64,000 nt of DNA, from NCBI GenBank assembly GCA_029263125.1, contig JAJCYD010000007.1, positions 124,001-188,000 on the forward strand, read 5' to 3'. How positions within the stretch are numbered: position 1 is the first letter of the stretch; every line of letters starts with the position of its first letter. The stretch comes from Solirubrobacteraceae bacterium (GTDB taxonomy: Bacteria; Actinomycetota; Thermoleophilia; Solirubrobacterales; Solirubrobacteraceae). Below the pieces are notes generated by a model. That model was not told where the DNA came from and searched no databases. It worked only from the letters and a program-made list of their open reading frames with translations. This document shows positions 54,056 to 63,039 of this stretch, one piece after another. A program made the position numbers and the translations under genes.

Positions 54056-54678
54056 GCTCGGGCTCGCGCGGCGGGTGCGTGTCGAATCGTTGCCGGATGC
54101 CGGGCACGATGCGACACGCAGTTGACGCGCGTCACCGTCCAGCGGCCGTCGTGGGCATGCAGCTCGGTGATCGACAGCGGCGAGACGTCGATGTGCCAGA
54201 AGGCCTCGATCGGCGCCCCGAGCGCATGCACCAGCGCCGCCTTGACGACCCCACCGTGCGTGATCGCGACCGCGCGCCCGTCGCTGCGGGCCTGCACGTC
54301 GAGCCATCCCGCGATGCGCCCCGCGAAGGCGGCCAGCGACTCCCCGCCGTGCGGCTTGGCCTGCGGGTCGGTCATCCAGGCGGCGGCGGCCGCGGGATCG
54401 CCGGCGTGGACGTCGGCGAGCGAGCGCCCGGCCCAGGTGCCGAAGTCGCACTCGGCGAGCTCGGGCCGCTGGACTGGTTCGGCCAGTCCCGCCGCGGCGG
54501 CGGTCTCGACGCAGCGGCGTGCCGGGCTGCACAGCACCTCGTCCGGCGACGCCGGCAGCCGGGCGGCCAGCGTGGCCGCGTCAGCGCTGCCACGGTCATC
54601 CAGCGGCTCGTCGAGCGGGAACGCGGCCGCACGCGTGGCGCCGGTGGCCGCGTGGCGCACGAGCAGCAGGCGCCTCAC
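54052..54678 (-). CDS. Histidine phosphatase, probable alpha-ribazole phosphatase
   Basis: A 208-residue phosphoglycerate-mutase-fold phosphatase: LLLVRHA with the phosphohistidine, the ECDFGTWAGRSL motif and ITHGGVVKAAL with the second histidine. As first main gene of the cob operon it probably removes phosphate from alpha-ribazole phosphate or adenosylcobalamin phosphate in the nucleotide-loop pathway; general phosphatase activity cannot be excluded. The GTG at 54678 overlaps the stop of a 13-codon leader ORF as GTGA and has no ribosome site of its own, so it is probably translated by coupling. Confidence 0.85.
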   Translation of the reverse strand: MRRLLLVRHAATGATRAAAFPLDEPLDDRGSADAATLAARLPASPDEVLCSPARRCVETAAAAGLAEPVQRPELAECDFGTWAGRSLADVHAGDPAAAAAWMTDPQAKPHGGESLAAFAGRIAGWLDVQARSDGRAVAITHGGVVKAALVHALGAPIEAFWHIDVSPLSITELHAHDGRWTVTRVNCVSHRARHPATIRHAPAARARA

Positions 54679-54716
54679 GAGCGAGGGGTCCGATTCACGG
54701 CGACCTGCGCGACCAT
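54675..54716 (-). CDS. 13-codon leader ORF upstream of the phosphatase
   Basis: Downstream of the riboswitch, a GGAGG site is followed by an ATG opening MVAQVAVNRTPRS and a stop that overlaps the phosphatase GTG (GTGA). The phosphatase start has no Shine-Dalgarno sequence, whereas this one does. The riboswitch could thus control ribosome entry at the leader, with reinitiation at the main gene. Whether the peptide itself matters is unknown. Confidence 0.5.
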   Translation of the reverse strand: MVAQVAVNRTPRS

Positions 54717-54762
54717 CTCGATACCTCCGCGGGATCCTGCGTCCCGGACTGGAAGGGCTCGC

Positions 54763-54851
54763 GGCGGACGAGTTCCTGACTCCCGGGACACGCTGGCCCC
54801 GGTCACAGTGGCGCGACCGTCCCGGATTCACACCGGGTTCCTCGCACCGCC
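54763..54851 (-). promoter_or_regulatory. Cobalamin riboswitch heading the long minus-strand cob operon
   Basis: Minus-strand core GGAACCCGGTGTGAATCCGG, GGTCGCGCCACTGTGACCGG and B12 box CCCGGGAGTCAGGAACTC, with P1 strands CTCGCACCGCC and GGCGGACGAG on the plus strand. It sits about 45 bases upstream of the leader ORF. A small CGGGA/TCCCG hairpin between it and the ribosome site could serve as the switching element. The core is nearly identical to the riboswitch at 34780. Confidence 0.88.
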
Positions 54852-54903
54852 ACGCTTGACGCGGCCGATCCTACCGTGCGCCAACCGCCTCTACGCTTGG
54901 CCC

Positions 54904-55692
54904 GTGCCCGACCCGGACCACCTCGTGCGCTCAGCGGGCGCCGCGATCCGGCGAGCCTTCGGCGCCGCCGGCCTCGCGCTCGCGTTCCTGACCGTCATCC
55001 CGGTGCGCCTGCGCGACGGCGGCCGCCCGCTCGGGGATGCGGCCGCGTGGCTTCCCGTCGTGGGCGCGCTGGTCGGAGGGCTCGCGGGCCTGACGCGCTA
55101 CTACGGCGAGCCGCTCTTCGGCCCCGCCGTCGCCTCGGTCCTCGCGGTGATCGTGCTCGTCGGCGTGACCGGGGGCCTGCACCAGGACGGCCTCGCCGAC
55201 TGCGCCGACGGTCTCGGCGTCCGCGGCGACCGCGAGCGGCGCCTGGCCGTCATGCGCGACTCGGCAATCGGAACGTTCGGCGCGCTCGCGCTGATCGGCT
55301 GGGCCCTGCTACTCGTGACCGCCCTTTCGACGCTGTCCGACGCCGACGCCCTGCGCGCGCTCGTCATCGCAGCGATCGTGGGCCGCTGGGCCGCGCTCGC
55401 GCAGGCGGCAGTGGCCCCGCAGGCGCGACCGGACGGCCTCGGAGCCCGGTTTGCCGTTCGCCGCTCGACGGTGGCCCTCGCGAGCGCGACCAGCGCCGGC
55501 GCGGCAGTCCTGCTGCTTGGCTTCCTGCACGGCCTCGCGGTGTTCGCCGCGGGCGCGTTCGTCGCGCTCCTCGTCACGTCCTGGACGCGTCGGGCGCTCG
55601 GCGGGCGGACCGGGGACACGCTGGGCGCGACGGTCGCGATCGTCGAGGTCGCCGTCTGCCTCACAGCGCTGGCGCTTGCGAGTGTCGTCTGA
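54904..55692 (+). CDS. cobS: Adenosylcobinamide-GDP ribazoletransferase (CobS)
   Basis: Membrane enzyme joining alpha-ribazole to adenosylcobinamide-GDP, the final step. From GTG 54904 it is 262 residues with about six helices. The signature GGLHQDGLADCADGLG and RDSAIGTFGALALIGWALL are present. It is divergent from the riboswitch-controlled operon, with about 50 bp between, and carries no riboswitch of its own on this strand. The 168 bp after it, before the convergent hydrolase, show no clear gene. Confidence 0.9.
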   Translation: MPDPDHLVRSAGAAIRRAFGAAGLALAFLTVIPVRLRDGGRPLGDAAAWLPVVGALVGGLAGLTRYYGEPLFGPAVASVLAVIVLVGVTGGLHQDGLADCADGLGVRGDRERRLAVMRDSAIGTFGALALIGWALLLVTALSTLSDADALRALVIAAIVGRWAALAQAAVAPQARPDGLGARFAVRRSTVALASATSAGAAVLLLGFLHGLAVFAAGAFVALLVTSWTRRALGGRTGDTLGATVAIVEVAVCLTALALASVV

Positions 55693-55860
55693 CCGCGGAC
55701 CGCGCGGCGCGGTACTGCGCCGGGGATCCTCAGCGTGCTGCGCTGCCAGGGTTGCCGGCCGACGGGTGTCACAGCGCTCTCGCGCATACGAGCGCCCTTG
55801 GCCGGCGCGGTGCGCACTGCCGCCTGTCGTCCACAGCGAAAGCCTCGGCCGAGCCAAACG

Positions 55861-56721
55861 TCAGGAGGCCGAGCTGCCGCTGTGGGCAGTGTGCGCGAGG
55901 ATTGCGCCGGCGATCGTCTCCCAGTCGGCTCGATCAACGCCGTGGCCGGCTTCCTCCAGCCGCAGCAGCCGCGCTGCGGGGATCTCCCGCGCCAGCGCTT
56001 CGCCGTGCTCGATCGGAAACATCGGGTCGGCGGTTCCATGGATGACCAAGGTCGGCGCGGCGATCGACGACAGGCTCCCGGTCACCGTCGTACCTTCCGT
56101 CAGCATGTCGTGGTTCTGGACGGCCGCGACGTCGCGGGCACGCTCGACGTCGTGGCGCACGAGGCTCCGCATCGGCACCTCGGCGAATGGCCGCCGCCCT
56201 CCCGCGAGCACGCGTGCGTAGCCGACGAGGTACTCGATGACTGACTCGGCGTCTGACCAATCGACTACGGCCGTTGACACGAAGCTGCCGAAGCTCGCGG
56301 TCGGGGGTGGCAGCGCGCGATCCCCGGGCAGCGCGGGCGAGGTGCTGATCAGCACGAGCGAGGAGACGCGATCGGGGTTGCCCAGCGCGACGAGTTGCGC
56401 TAGCGCGCCGCCCGCCGAGACTCCGACCAGATCGGCGAGCGCGATCCCATAGCCGTCCAGCACGCCGGTGACGTCGGCAACGAGGTCGGCGCCGGTGTAT
56501 CCCGGGCGGCCTGGCTCGTAGGTGACCGAACGCCCGGTGTCGCGGTGGTCATAGCGAATCACGAACCTCCCGCCATCGGCCAGCAGTCGACAGAAGCCCT
56601 CCTCCCACCACAGCATCGACGCACCGGTGCCCATGATGAGGAGAAGCGGCGGGTCGGCGGGGTCGCCAACAGGCTCCGTGCACAGCTCGACACCGTTCGC
56701 CTGGACCATGCGCTCGGTCAT
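55861..56721 (-). CDS. Alpha/beta-fold hydrolase
   Basis: A 286-residue serine hydrolase: LLLIMGTGASMLWWEEGFC with the oxyanion glycine, YDHRDTGRS, nucleophile elbow GVSAGGALAQLVAL, acid in IHGTADPMFPIEH and histidine in EEAGHGVDRADW. This subgroup includes aclacinomycin methylesterase-like enzymes; the substrate is unknown. A GAGGAGG site precedes the ATG at 56721. The 147 bp to its right contain only upstream sequence. Confidence 0.88.
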   Translation of the reverse strand: MTERMVQANGVELCTEPVGDPADPPLLLIMGTGASMLWWEEGFCRLLADGGRFVIRYDHRDTGRSVTYEPGRPGYTGADLVADVTGVLDGYGIALADLVGVSAGGALAQLVALGNPDRVSSLVLISTSPALPGDRALPPPTASFGSFVSTAVVDWSDAESVIEYLVGYARVLAGGRRPFAEVPMRSLVRHDVERARDVAAVQNHDMLTEGTTVTGSLSSIAAPTLVIHGTADPMFPIEHGEALAREIPAARLLRLEEAGHGVDRADWETIAGAILAHTAHSGSSAS

Positions 56722-56868
56722 CCGGCCTCCTCTCGTCGCACGACGCTCAGACGAGAGAAGAATGCCGCGTTTCATGCACTTGGGCGGCGCGGGCTTCGCG
56801 CCGGCAGCGTGTCCCAACCGCGTGATAGGAGCGCTGAGAAACCCCCACTCGTGACCGTCGAGACCGAA

Positions 56869-57930
56869 TCAGAAGACGAAGAACGCCCGCAGGATCATCA
56901 CCAGCAGCAGGATGAACGCGATCGCGGCGGCGGTGCCGAGAACGCGCGCCGCCCACAGATCGAAGTGGGTCAGCCCGCGGGAGGGCTCGCGCTGGGCGCG
57001 ATGCAGGGTTGCGGCGACCGTGCGCGCCGCGGGGATGATGCGCACCCCGCTCGGCCGATCACGATCGTCGTCGGCGGGTGCGACGGCGACCGGTGCCGTC
57101 GTCGTGTCGGCGGCCGCAGGATCGGCGTCGGGCTCGTCGCGGTCGCGCCGCGCCCACTCGCCTCGCAGCCGGCGCTGCAGCGTCTGGTGGGCCAGCAGCA
57201 GCTCGTCGCGCCGGCGGGAGGTCTCTTCACGCTGCGCCACCGCCTCGTCGCGTTCGGCGAACGCCTCGTCGCGCTCGCGCTCCATGCGCGTGCGCCACCG
57301 CATCGCGGCCTCGCGATCGTCGACGGCTTCGGCGTGCTGGGCGACTGCGCGGTCGCGATCGGCGATGGCCGCCGCTTCGCTGCGCACGGCCTTGTCGCGG
57401 CCGACACGGGCGTGGTCGACCGCTTCGCGATCACGGGCAACGATCTGCTCGAGCTCGCGGAAGCGCCGCTCGCCGGCGATCACCGCCTCCTCGGCGTCAC
57501 GCAGCTTGGCGAGCAGCAGCCGCTGCTCGTCGAGGACGGGTCTGGCGCTGCCATCGGCGGGCCGCTCGGGCGCCGCCGGCCCGCGGTCGGGCACGACGAC
57601 CGCCGCGATCGGCGCGGGCGCGCCGCCATCCAGCGGGACCTGCACGCTCGGCGCCACGACGAGCGTCACGTCACCGGCCTTGGGCGGCGCGTCGTCCTGC
57701 CAGGGAAAGGCTGCCGTCCAGACGCCGTCGGGCTCGGCCGCCCACGGCTTGTGTTCGAGCGTTGCCAGCCGCTGGCGGCCGTCGATGATCAGCGCGGGAC
57801 GCACGAAGCGCATCCCGCGCACGCCGTGCCACCAGCCGCTGACGACAAGCTGGCCGTCGTCGAGATCGAGCCGTTCGAGCTCGAAGCTCGCGCCATCGCG
57901 ACGCGTCCGTTCACCCAGCGCTGCAGTCAT
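56869..57930 (-). CDS. Coiled-coil protein with C-terminal membrane anchor
   Basis: A 353-residue protein of unknown function. Residues 1-120 form a beta-rich globular part (LDDGQLVVSGWWHGVRGMRF). A long heptad-rich coiled coil spans about 130-260 (RERDEAFAERDEAVAQREET), then a disordered acidic linker and one membrane helix at the extreme C-terminus (AAAIAFILLLVMILRAFFVF). Tail-anchored topology would leave the coiled coil in the cytoplasm. It is divergent from prfC. The 154 bp between hold a CGCTGCCGG-type inverted repeat at 57980-58011. Confidence 0.78.
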   Translation of the reverse strand: MTAALGERTRRDGASFELERLDLDDGQLVVSGWWHGVRGMRFVRPALIIDGRQRLATLEHKPWAAEPDGVWTAAFPWQDDAPPKAGDVTLVVAPSVQVPLDGGAPAPIAAVVVPDRGPAAPERPADGSARPVLDEQRLLLAKLRDAEEAVIAGERRFRELEQIVARDREAVDHARVGRDKAVRSEAAAIADRDRAVAQHAEAVDDREAAMRWRTRMERERDEAFAERDEAVAQREETSRRRDELLLAHQTLQRRLRGEWARRDRDEPDADPAAADTTTAPVAVAPADDDRDRPSGVRIIPAARTVAATLHRAQREPSRGLTHFDLWAARVLGTAAAIAFILLLVMILRAFFVF

Positions 57931-58084
57931 GCGCGATCCCTACCCCGGCAACGCGCGTTCGATGCTCGATCAGCGCCCGCGCTGCCGGTGGCAAGCCAAC
58001 CGGCGGCAGCGAAGCGGACAGGCGCCGCTTCGCCTGCAGCTGCGGTTGTGGGCATGGCCGGCGTGACCCGACGCTCTACCCTCG

Positions 58085-59686
58085 ATGCTCGTGAGCATCG
58101 CGCCGACCCCCACAGCCGCCGCGGTGACGCAGGAGGCCGCCCGCCGGCGAACGTTCGCGATCATCTCCCACCCGGACGCGGGCAAGACGACGCTGACCGA
58201 GAAGCTGTTGCTCTACAGCGACATGATCGACATCGCGGGGGCGGTGCAGGGGCGCCGCAGCCGCCGCTCGACGACCTCGGACTGGATGGACATCGAGCGT
58301 CGCCGCGGCATCTCCGTCACCTCCACGGTGCTGCGCTTCGAGTACGCCGGCACCGTATTCAACCTGCTCGACACGCCCGGCCACAAGGACTTCTCCGAGG
58401 ACACGCTGCGCGTGCTCGCCGCCGCCGACTGCGCGGTGATGCTGCTCGACGCGGCCAAGGGCGTCGAGGCGCAGACGCTGCGGCTGTTCGAGGTCGCGCG
58501 CGCGCGCCACATCCCGCTGATCACGTTCGTCAACAAGTACGACCGGCCGGGGCTGGATCCGCTGGAGATGATCGATCACATCGAATCCGTCCTCGGGCTC
58601 ACGCCTGTTGCAGCGACGTGGCCGGTCGGGATCCCGGGCGACTTCCGCGGCGTCGTCGACCGCCACACCGGCACCTTCCACCGCTTCACGCGCACCGCCG
58701 GCGGCGCCAAGCGCGCGCCCGAGGAGCTGCTCACGATCGAGCAGGCGGCCGAGCGCGAGGGCGACGCGTGGACCGTCGCCGCCGACGAGCTCGAGCTGCT
58801 CGACGGCGCCGGCGGCACGCTGGACGAGGACGACTTCGCCACCGGCAAGGCCACGCCGGTCTTCTTCGGGTCGGCGGTCTCGAATTTCGGCGTCGGGCTG
58901 CTGCTCGACACGCTGCTCGCCAGCGCTCCCTCACCGCGACCACGCCAGGACGTCGACGGCGCGCCGCGCCCGATCGACATGCCGTTCTCGGGCCTCGTCT
59001 TCAAGGTCCAGGCGAACATGGACCCGCGCCATCGCGACCGCGTCGCATTCCTGCGCGTCGCCTCCGGGCGCTTCGAGCGCGGGATGCGCGTGACGAACGC
59101 GCGCACGTCCAAGCCGTTCACGCTCGCTCACGCGCACGAGGTCTTCGGCGATGACCGCGTCGTGCTCGACGAGGCGTTCCCCGGCGACGTCGTCGGGGTC
59201 ATCAACGCCGCCGATCTGCGCGTCGGCGACACGCTCTACCTCGACGAGCACGTCGAGTTCCCGCCGATCCCGACGCTGGCGCCCGAGCACTTCGTCACCG
59301 TCAGAAACCGCGACGCCACGCGCCACAAGCAGTTTCACCGCGGCCTGGAGCAGCTCGCCGAGGAAGGCGTCGTGCATCTGCTGCGCCGCGACCCCGGCGC
59401 GGACCCCGCGCCGGTCCTGGCCGCCGTCGGACCGCTGCAGTTCGAGGTCGTCGTCGCTCGCCTCGAGCACGAGTTCGGCGTCACCGTCGGCCTGGACCCG
59501 ACGAACTGGACGCTCGCCCGGCGCACCGATACCGAGGGCGCCGAGATCCTGCGTCAGAGCCGCCACGCCGACGTGCTCTACCGCAGCGACGGCACGTTCA
59601 TGGCGCTCTTCACCAGCGACTTCATGCTCAATCGCTTCGAAGGCCTGCATCCCGACGTGCTGCTCGAACGGATGCTCACGCGGTAG
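58085..59686 (+). CDS. prfC: Peptide chain release factor 3
   Basis: GTPase that recycles RF1/RF2 after translation termination. The 533 residues show G1 HPDAGKTT (29-36), the RF3-specific RRSRRSTTSDWMDIERRRGI, G3 DTPGHKDFSEDTLR and G4 NKYD, with the RF3 C-terminal domain to the end. Length is normal. Alternative starts a few codons downstream are possible. It is not in an operon with the GH65 gene, which starts 53 bases later. Confidence 0.93.
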   Translation: MLVSIAPTPTAAAVTQEAARRRTFAIISHPDAGKTTLTEKLLLYSDMIDIAGAVQGRRSRRSTTSDWMDIERRRGISVTSTVLRFEYAGTVFNLLDTPGHKDFSEDTLRVLAAADCAVMLLDAAKGVEAQTLRLFEVARARHIPLITFVNKYDRPGLDPLEMIDHIESVLGLTPVAATWPVGIPGDFRGVVDRHTGTFHRFTRTAGGAKRAPEELLTIEQAAEREGDAWTVAADELELLDGAGGTLDEDDFATGKATPVFFGSAVSNFGVGLLLDTLLASAPSPRPRQDVDGAPRPIDMPFSGLVFKVQANMDPRHRDRVAFLRVASGRFERGMRVTNARTSKPFTLAHAHEVFGDDRVVLDEAFPGDVVGVINAADLRVGDTLYLDEHVEFPPIPTLAPEHFVTVRNRDATRHKQFHRGLEQLAEEGVVHLLRRDPGADPAPVLAAVGPLQFEVVVARLEHEFGVTVGLDPTNWTLARRTDTEGAEILRQSRHADVLYRSDGTFMALFTSDFMLNRFEGLHPDVLLERMLTR

Positions 59687-59738
59687 CGGCCGGCGGCGGC
59701 AACGACTTGGCAGCGGCGTTGCGCTAGCGTCACCCGAC

Positions 59739-62168
59739 GTGGACGAGCGCGCGCTGGAGTACGACGGCTTCGACCCGGTCGAGGAGGGGCTCCGAGAAGC
59801 GCTGACCTCGACCGGCAACGGCTACTTCTGCACCCGCGGAGCGGCTGAGTGGGAGGACGCCGACGACGTCCACTATCCGGGCACGTACGCCCACGGCCTC
59901 TACAACCGCGAGACGACGATCATGGGCGGGCGGCCGGTCCTCAACGAGGATCTCGTCAACCTCCCCAACTGGCTGGCGTTGAAGCTGAAGATCGAGGACG
60001 AGGACGCGATCCGCTTCGGCAACATCGAGCTGCTGGACTACCGCCACAGCTACGACATCGGCACGGCGACGATCGTCCGCGAGCTGCGCTTCCGCGACCG
60101 CTCCGGGCGCGAGACGTCACTGCGCAGCCGCCGCTTCGTCAGCATGGCCCACTCCCATCAGGCCGCGATCGAATGGACCCTGACCGCGGAGAACTGGTCG
60201 GGCGCCGTCGAGGTGGTCTCCGCGCTGGACGGGCGCGTCACCAACGGCGGCGTCGCGCGCTATCGCCAGCTCGAGGGACGCCACCTGGATCCGGTCTCCC
60301 CGCGCACGTTCGGCCCCGAGGTCATCGCGCTGCACGTCGAGACGCGCCAGTCGAACATCTACGTCGCGCAGGCGGCGCGCACGCGGGTCTTCGCCGGCGA
60401 CGAGCAGCTCGACGTCGACCGCTCGCTCTACCAGATGGAGGACTACATCCAGCAGGTGCACGGCTTCGAGCTGGCGCGGGGCGAGCCGGTGCGCGTCGAG
60501 AAGCTCGTCTCGATGTTCACCTCACGCGACCGTGCCATCAACGAGCCGCTGACCAACGCCGGCAAGGCCGTGCGCCGCTACCCGGACTTCGATGTCGCGC
60601 TGCAGCGCCACACGCGCGCATGGGACCAGCTGTGGCGCTCGGCCGACGTGGTCCTTCCCGGCGATCAGCACGTCCAGCAGCTGCTGCGGCTGCACATCTC
60701 CCACATCCTGCAGGTCTGCTCGCTGCACACGACCAATCACGACGCCGGCGTGCCCGCCCGCGGCCTCAACGGCGAGGCCTACCGTGGTCACGTCTTCTGG
60801 GACGAGCTATACGTCTTTCGCTACCTCACCTCACGGCTTCCGGGGATCACGCGCGAATTGCTGATGTATCGCTACCGGCGCCTGGGGGAGGCGTGCTCCG
60901 CCGCCCGCGACGCCGGCTACGAGGGCGCGATGTTCCCCTGGCAGAGCGGCAGCGACGGCAGCGAGGAGACGCAGATCGTCCACCTCAACCCCCTCTCAGG
61001 CCACTGGGATCCCGACCTCAGCCACCGCCAGCGCCACGTCAACGCGGCGATCTTCTACAACATCTGGCACTACCACAGGGCGACCGAGGACCACGACTTC
61101 CTGCGCGACCACGGCGCGGAGATCATGCTGGAGATCGCCCGCTTCTGGAGCTCGATCGCGCACCACAACGCCGACCGCGACCGCTACGAGATCCACGGCG
61201 TCATGGGCCCCGACGAGTTCCACGAGAAGTACCCCGGCGCGCAGGAGAACGGCCTGCGCAACAACGCCTACACGAACGTCATGGTGGCCTGGATCTGCGA
61301 GCAGGCCGAGGTCGTGCTCGGCCTGCTCAGCCAGCGCCGCCGCGAGACGCTGCGAGCGAAGATCGGCCTGACCGACGACGAGATCGAACGCTGGCGCGAC
61401 ATGAGCACGAAGATGTACGTGCCATTCCACGGCGACGGGATCATCAGCCAGTTCGAGGGCTATGAGGACCTGGAGGAGCTCGACTGGGACGCCTACCGCG
61501 CCGAGCACGGCAACATCCAGCGCCTGGACCGGATCCTGCGGGCCGAGGGCGACGATCCCGACCGCTACAAGCTCGCAAAGCAGGCCGACACCGTGCTGCT
61601 GTTCTTCCTCTTTCCACCCGAGGAGATCGCCCGGCTGTTCGGGCGGCTGGGATATGACTGGGACGCCGACGGCGCGCAGCGCAACATCGAGTACTACGAC
61701 GAGCGCACCTCCCACGGCTCGACGCTGAGCTACATCGCGCATGCCGGCGTGCTGGCGCCGATCGACGCCGCGCACGCGTGGGAGCGCTTCCTGGTCGCGC
61801 TGGAATCCGATGTCGGCGACGTCCAGGGCGGGACGACGAAGGAGGGCATCCACCTCGGCGTGATGGCCGGGACGCTGGACCTCGTGCAGCGAGCGTTCAC
61901 CGGCGCGGAGATCCGCGACGGCGTCCTGTACTTCGCTCCCACGCTCAGCGAGCGCCTGGATGGGCTGTCGTTTCCGATGCACGTGCGCGGCACGCCGATC
62001 CGCGTCACGATCGGCGGCGGCCAGCTGACCGTGGTGATCACCGGCGGCTACAGCCGGCCCGTGAGGATCGGCATCGGCGACGACGTGCGCAAGCTCGGTC
62101 CGGGCGAGAGCTGCACGTTCGCGCTGGGCGAGACGGCTGCCGTCGGCACTTCGAACGAGAGGCAGTGA
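59739..62168 (+). CDS. Glycoside hydrolase family 65 disaccharide phosphorylase
   Basis: An 809-residue enzyme that splits an alpha-glucosyl disaccharide (trehalose, maltose or kojibiose type) with phosphate to beta-glucose 1-phosphate. The N-terminal beta-sandwich covers about 1-270; the (alpha/alpha)6 barrel follows with GHVFWDELYVFRYL and the catalytic acid Glu493 in GVMGPDEFHE; KQADTVLLFFLFPPEE and THGSTLS-like SHGSTLSYIAHAG complete it. The start is the GTG at 59739. The adjacent beta-phosphoglucomutase-like gene, two bases downstream, would convert its product to glucose 6-phosphate. Confidence 0.9.
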   Translation: MDERALEYDGFDPVEEGLREALTSTGNGYFCTRGAAEWEDADDVHYPGTYAHGLYNRETTIMGGRPVLNEDLVNLPNWLALKLKIEDEDAIRFGNIELLDYRHSYDIGTATIVRELRFRDRSGRETSLRSRRFVSMAHSHQAAIEWTLTAENWSGAVEVVSALDGRVTNGGVARYRQLEGRHLDPVSPRTFGPEVIALHVETRQSNIYVAQAARTRVFAGDEQLDVDRSLYQMEDYIQQVHGFELARGEPVRVEKLVSMFTSRDRAINEPLTNAGKAVRRYPDFDVALQRHTRAWDQLWRSADVVLPGDQHVQQLLRLHISHILQVCSLHTTNHDAGVPARGLNGEAYRGHVFWDELYVFRYLTSRLPGITRELLMYRYRRLGEACSAARDAGYEGAMFPWQSGSDGSEETQIVHLNPLSGHWDPDLSHRQRHVNAAIFYNIWHYHRATEDHDFLRDHGAEIMLEIARFWSSIAHHNADRDRYEIHGVMGPDEFHEKYPGAQENGLRNNAYTNVMVAWICEQAEVVLGLLSQRRRETLRAKIGLTDDEIERWRDMSTKMYVPFHGDGIISQFEGYEDLEELDWDAYRAEHGNIQRLDRILRAEGDDPDRYKLAKQADTVLLFFLFPPEEIARLFGRLGYDWDADGAQRNIEYYDERTSHGSTLSYIAHAGVLAPIDAAHAWERFLVALESDVGDVQGGTTKEGIHLGVMAGTLDLVQRAFTGAEIRDGVLYFAPTLSERLDGLSFPMHVRGTPIRVTIGGGQLTVVITGGYSRPVRIGIGDDVRKLGPGESCTFALGETAAVGTSNERQ

Positions 62169-62170
62169 CG

Positions 62171-62959
62171 ATGGCCGACGGGTTTCGCGGAGCGATCTTC
62201 GATGTCGACGGGGTGCTCGTGGACTCCCCGCACGAGGCGGCGTGGCGCGACACGTTCACCGAGCTGATGGAGAACGAGTGGGCGCCGATCCGCGACCGGA
62301 CATCGTGGACGCCCGAGGCCTTCACGGCGCAGGTCTACCAGCAGGTGCTGTCGGGCAAGCCGCGGATGGAGGGGGCGATGGCGGCGCTCGAGCACTTCGG
62401 CGTCCCGGAGCCCGACACGCGCGTCGATGCGTACGCAACGCTCAAGCAGGAGATGGTCGTCGAGTTGATCGAGGCCGGGAAGTTCTCCGCCTACGACGAC
62501 GCGTTGCGCTTCCTGCTGGCGATGAAGGACTCCGGGGTGCGGATCGCGGCGGCATCCTCCTCGCGCAACGCCGGCCTCTTCCTGCGTCAGATCCGCCTCG
62601 ACGAGTTCGCCGCCTCCGAGGGCCTGCAGTACGACTGGATCGAGTCCGGCCTGACGCTGCTTGAGTCATTCGACGTCGACATCTCCGGCCGCCACTTCGA
62701 GCGCGGCAAGCCGCACCCGGAGATCTTCCTCACGGCGGCATCCGAGCTCGGTGTCGAGCCGGGCGCCGCGTTTGTCATCGAGGACGCCGAGTCCGGCGTG
62801 CAGGCCGCCAAGGCCGGCGAGTTCGCCGCGCTGGGGCTCGCGCGCCACGACGACGAGGCGCTGCTCGAGAGGGCCGGGGCGGACATCGTCGTCAGCACAT
62901 TGGATGACGTCGACCTCGGTGGGGTGGCCGAGGGACAGCTGGTGGCGCGCTCGGCGTAG
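62171..62959 (+). CDS. HAD-family beta-phosphoglucomutase-like enzyme
   Basis: A 262-residue HAD phosphatase/mutase: nucleophile Asp11 in FDVDGVLVDSP, the ASSSRN threonine-position motif, the lysine in GKPHPEIFL and the acidic pair in VIEDAESGVQAAKAG. The helical cap begins at about 20. Its place two bases after a GH65 phosphorylase strongly suggests conversion of beta-glucose 1-phosphate to glucose 6-phosphate. The ATG at 62171 is right after the GH65 stop. Confidence 0.87.
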   Translation: MADGFRGAIFDVDGVLVDSPHEAAWRDTFTELMENEWAPIRDRTSWTPEAFTAQVYQQVLSGKPRMEGAMAALEHFGVPEPDTRVDAYATLKQEMVVELIEAGKFSAYDDALRFLLAMKDSGVRIAAASSSRNAGLFLRQIRLDEFAASEGLQYDWIESGLTLLESFDVDISGRHFERGKPHPEIFLTAASELGVEPGAAFVIEDAESGVQAAKAGEFAALGLARHDDEALLERAGADIVVSTLDDVDLGGVAEGQLVARSA

Positions 62960-62993
62960 GCCTCGCCCGGGCATCGCGCGGGCTAGTTATCAG

Positions 62994-63009
62994 TTCAAGT
63001 GAGCTTGAA
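62994..63009. promoter_or_regulatory. SoxR-box-like operator
   Basis: TTCAAGTGAGCTTGAA is a perfect palindrome of 6-bp arms around a 4-base centre, close to the known SoxR site (TCAAG...CTTGA arms). It lies about 31 bases before the soxR start. MerR-type sites normally sit between -35 and -10 elements, and TTATCA precedes it. It probably mediates autoregulation. Confidence 0.65.
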
Positions 63010-63039
63010 GTCAACGACGGCATGTGATTGCCTGCCGCC

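Noticed and set aside
57980-58011. CGCTGCCGGT inverted repeat as a terminator
   Set aside because: It lies between divergent genes, where a terminator has no purpose, and has no T tract; it may be an operator but nothing else supports this.
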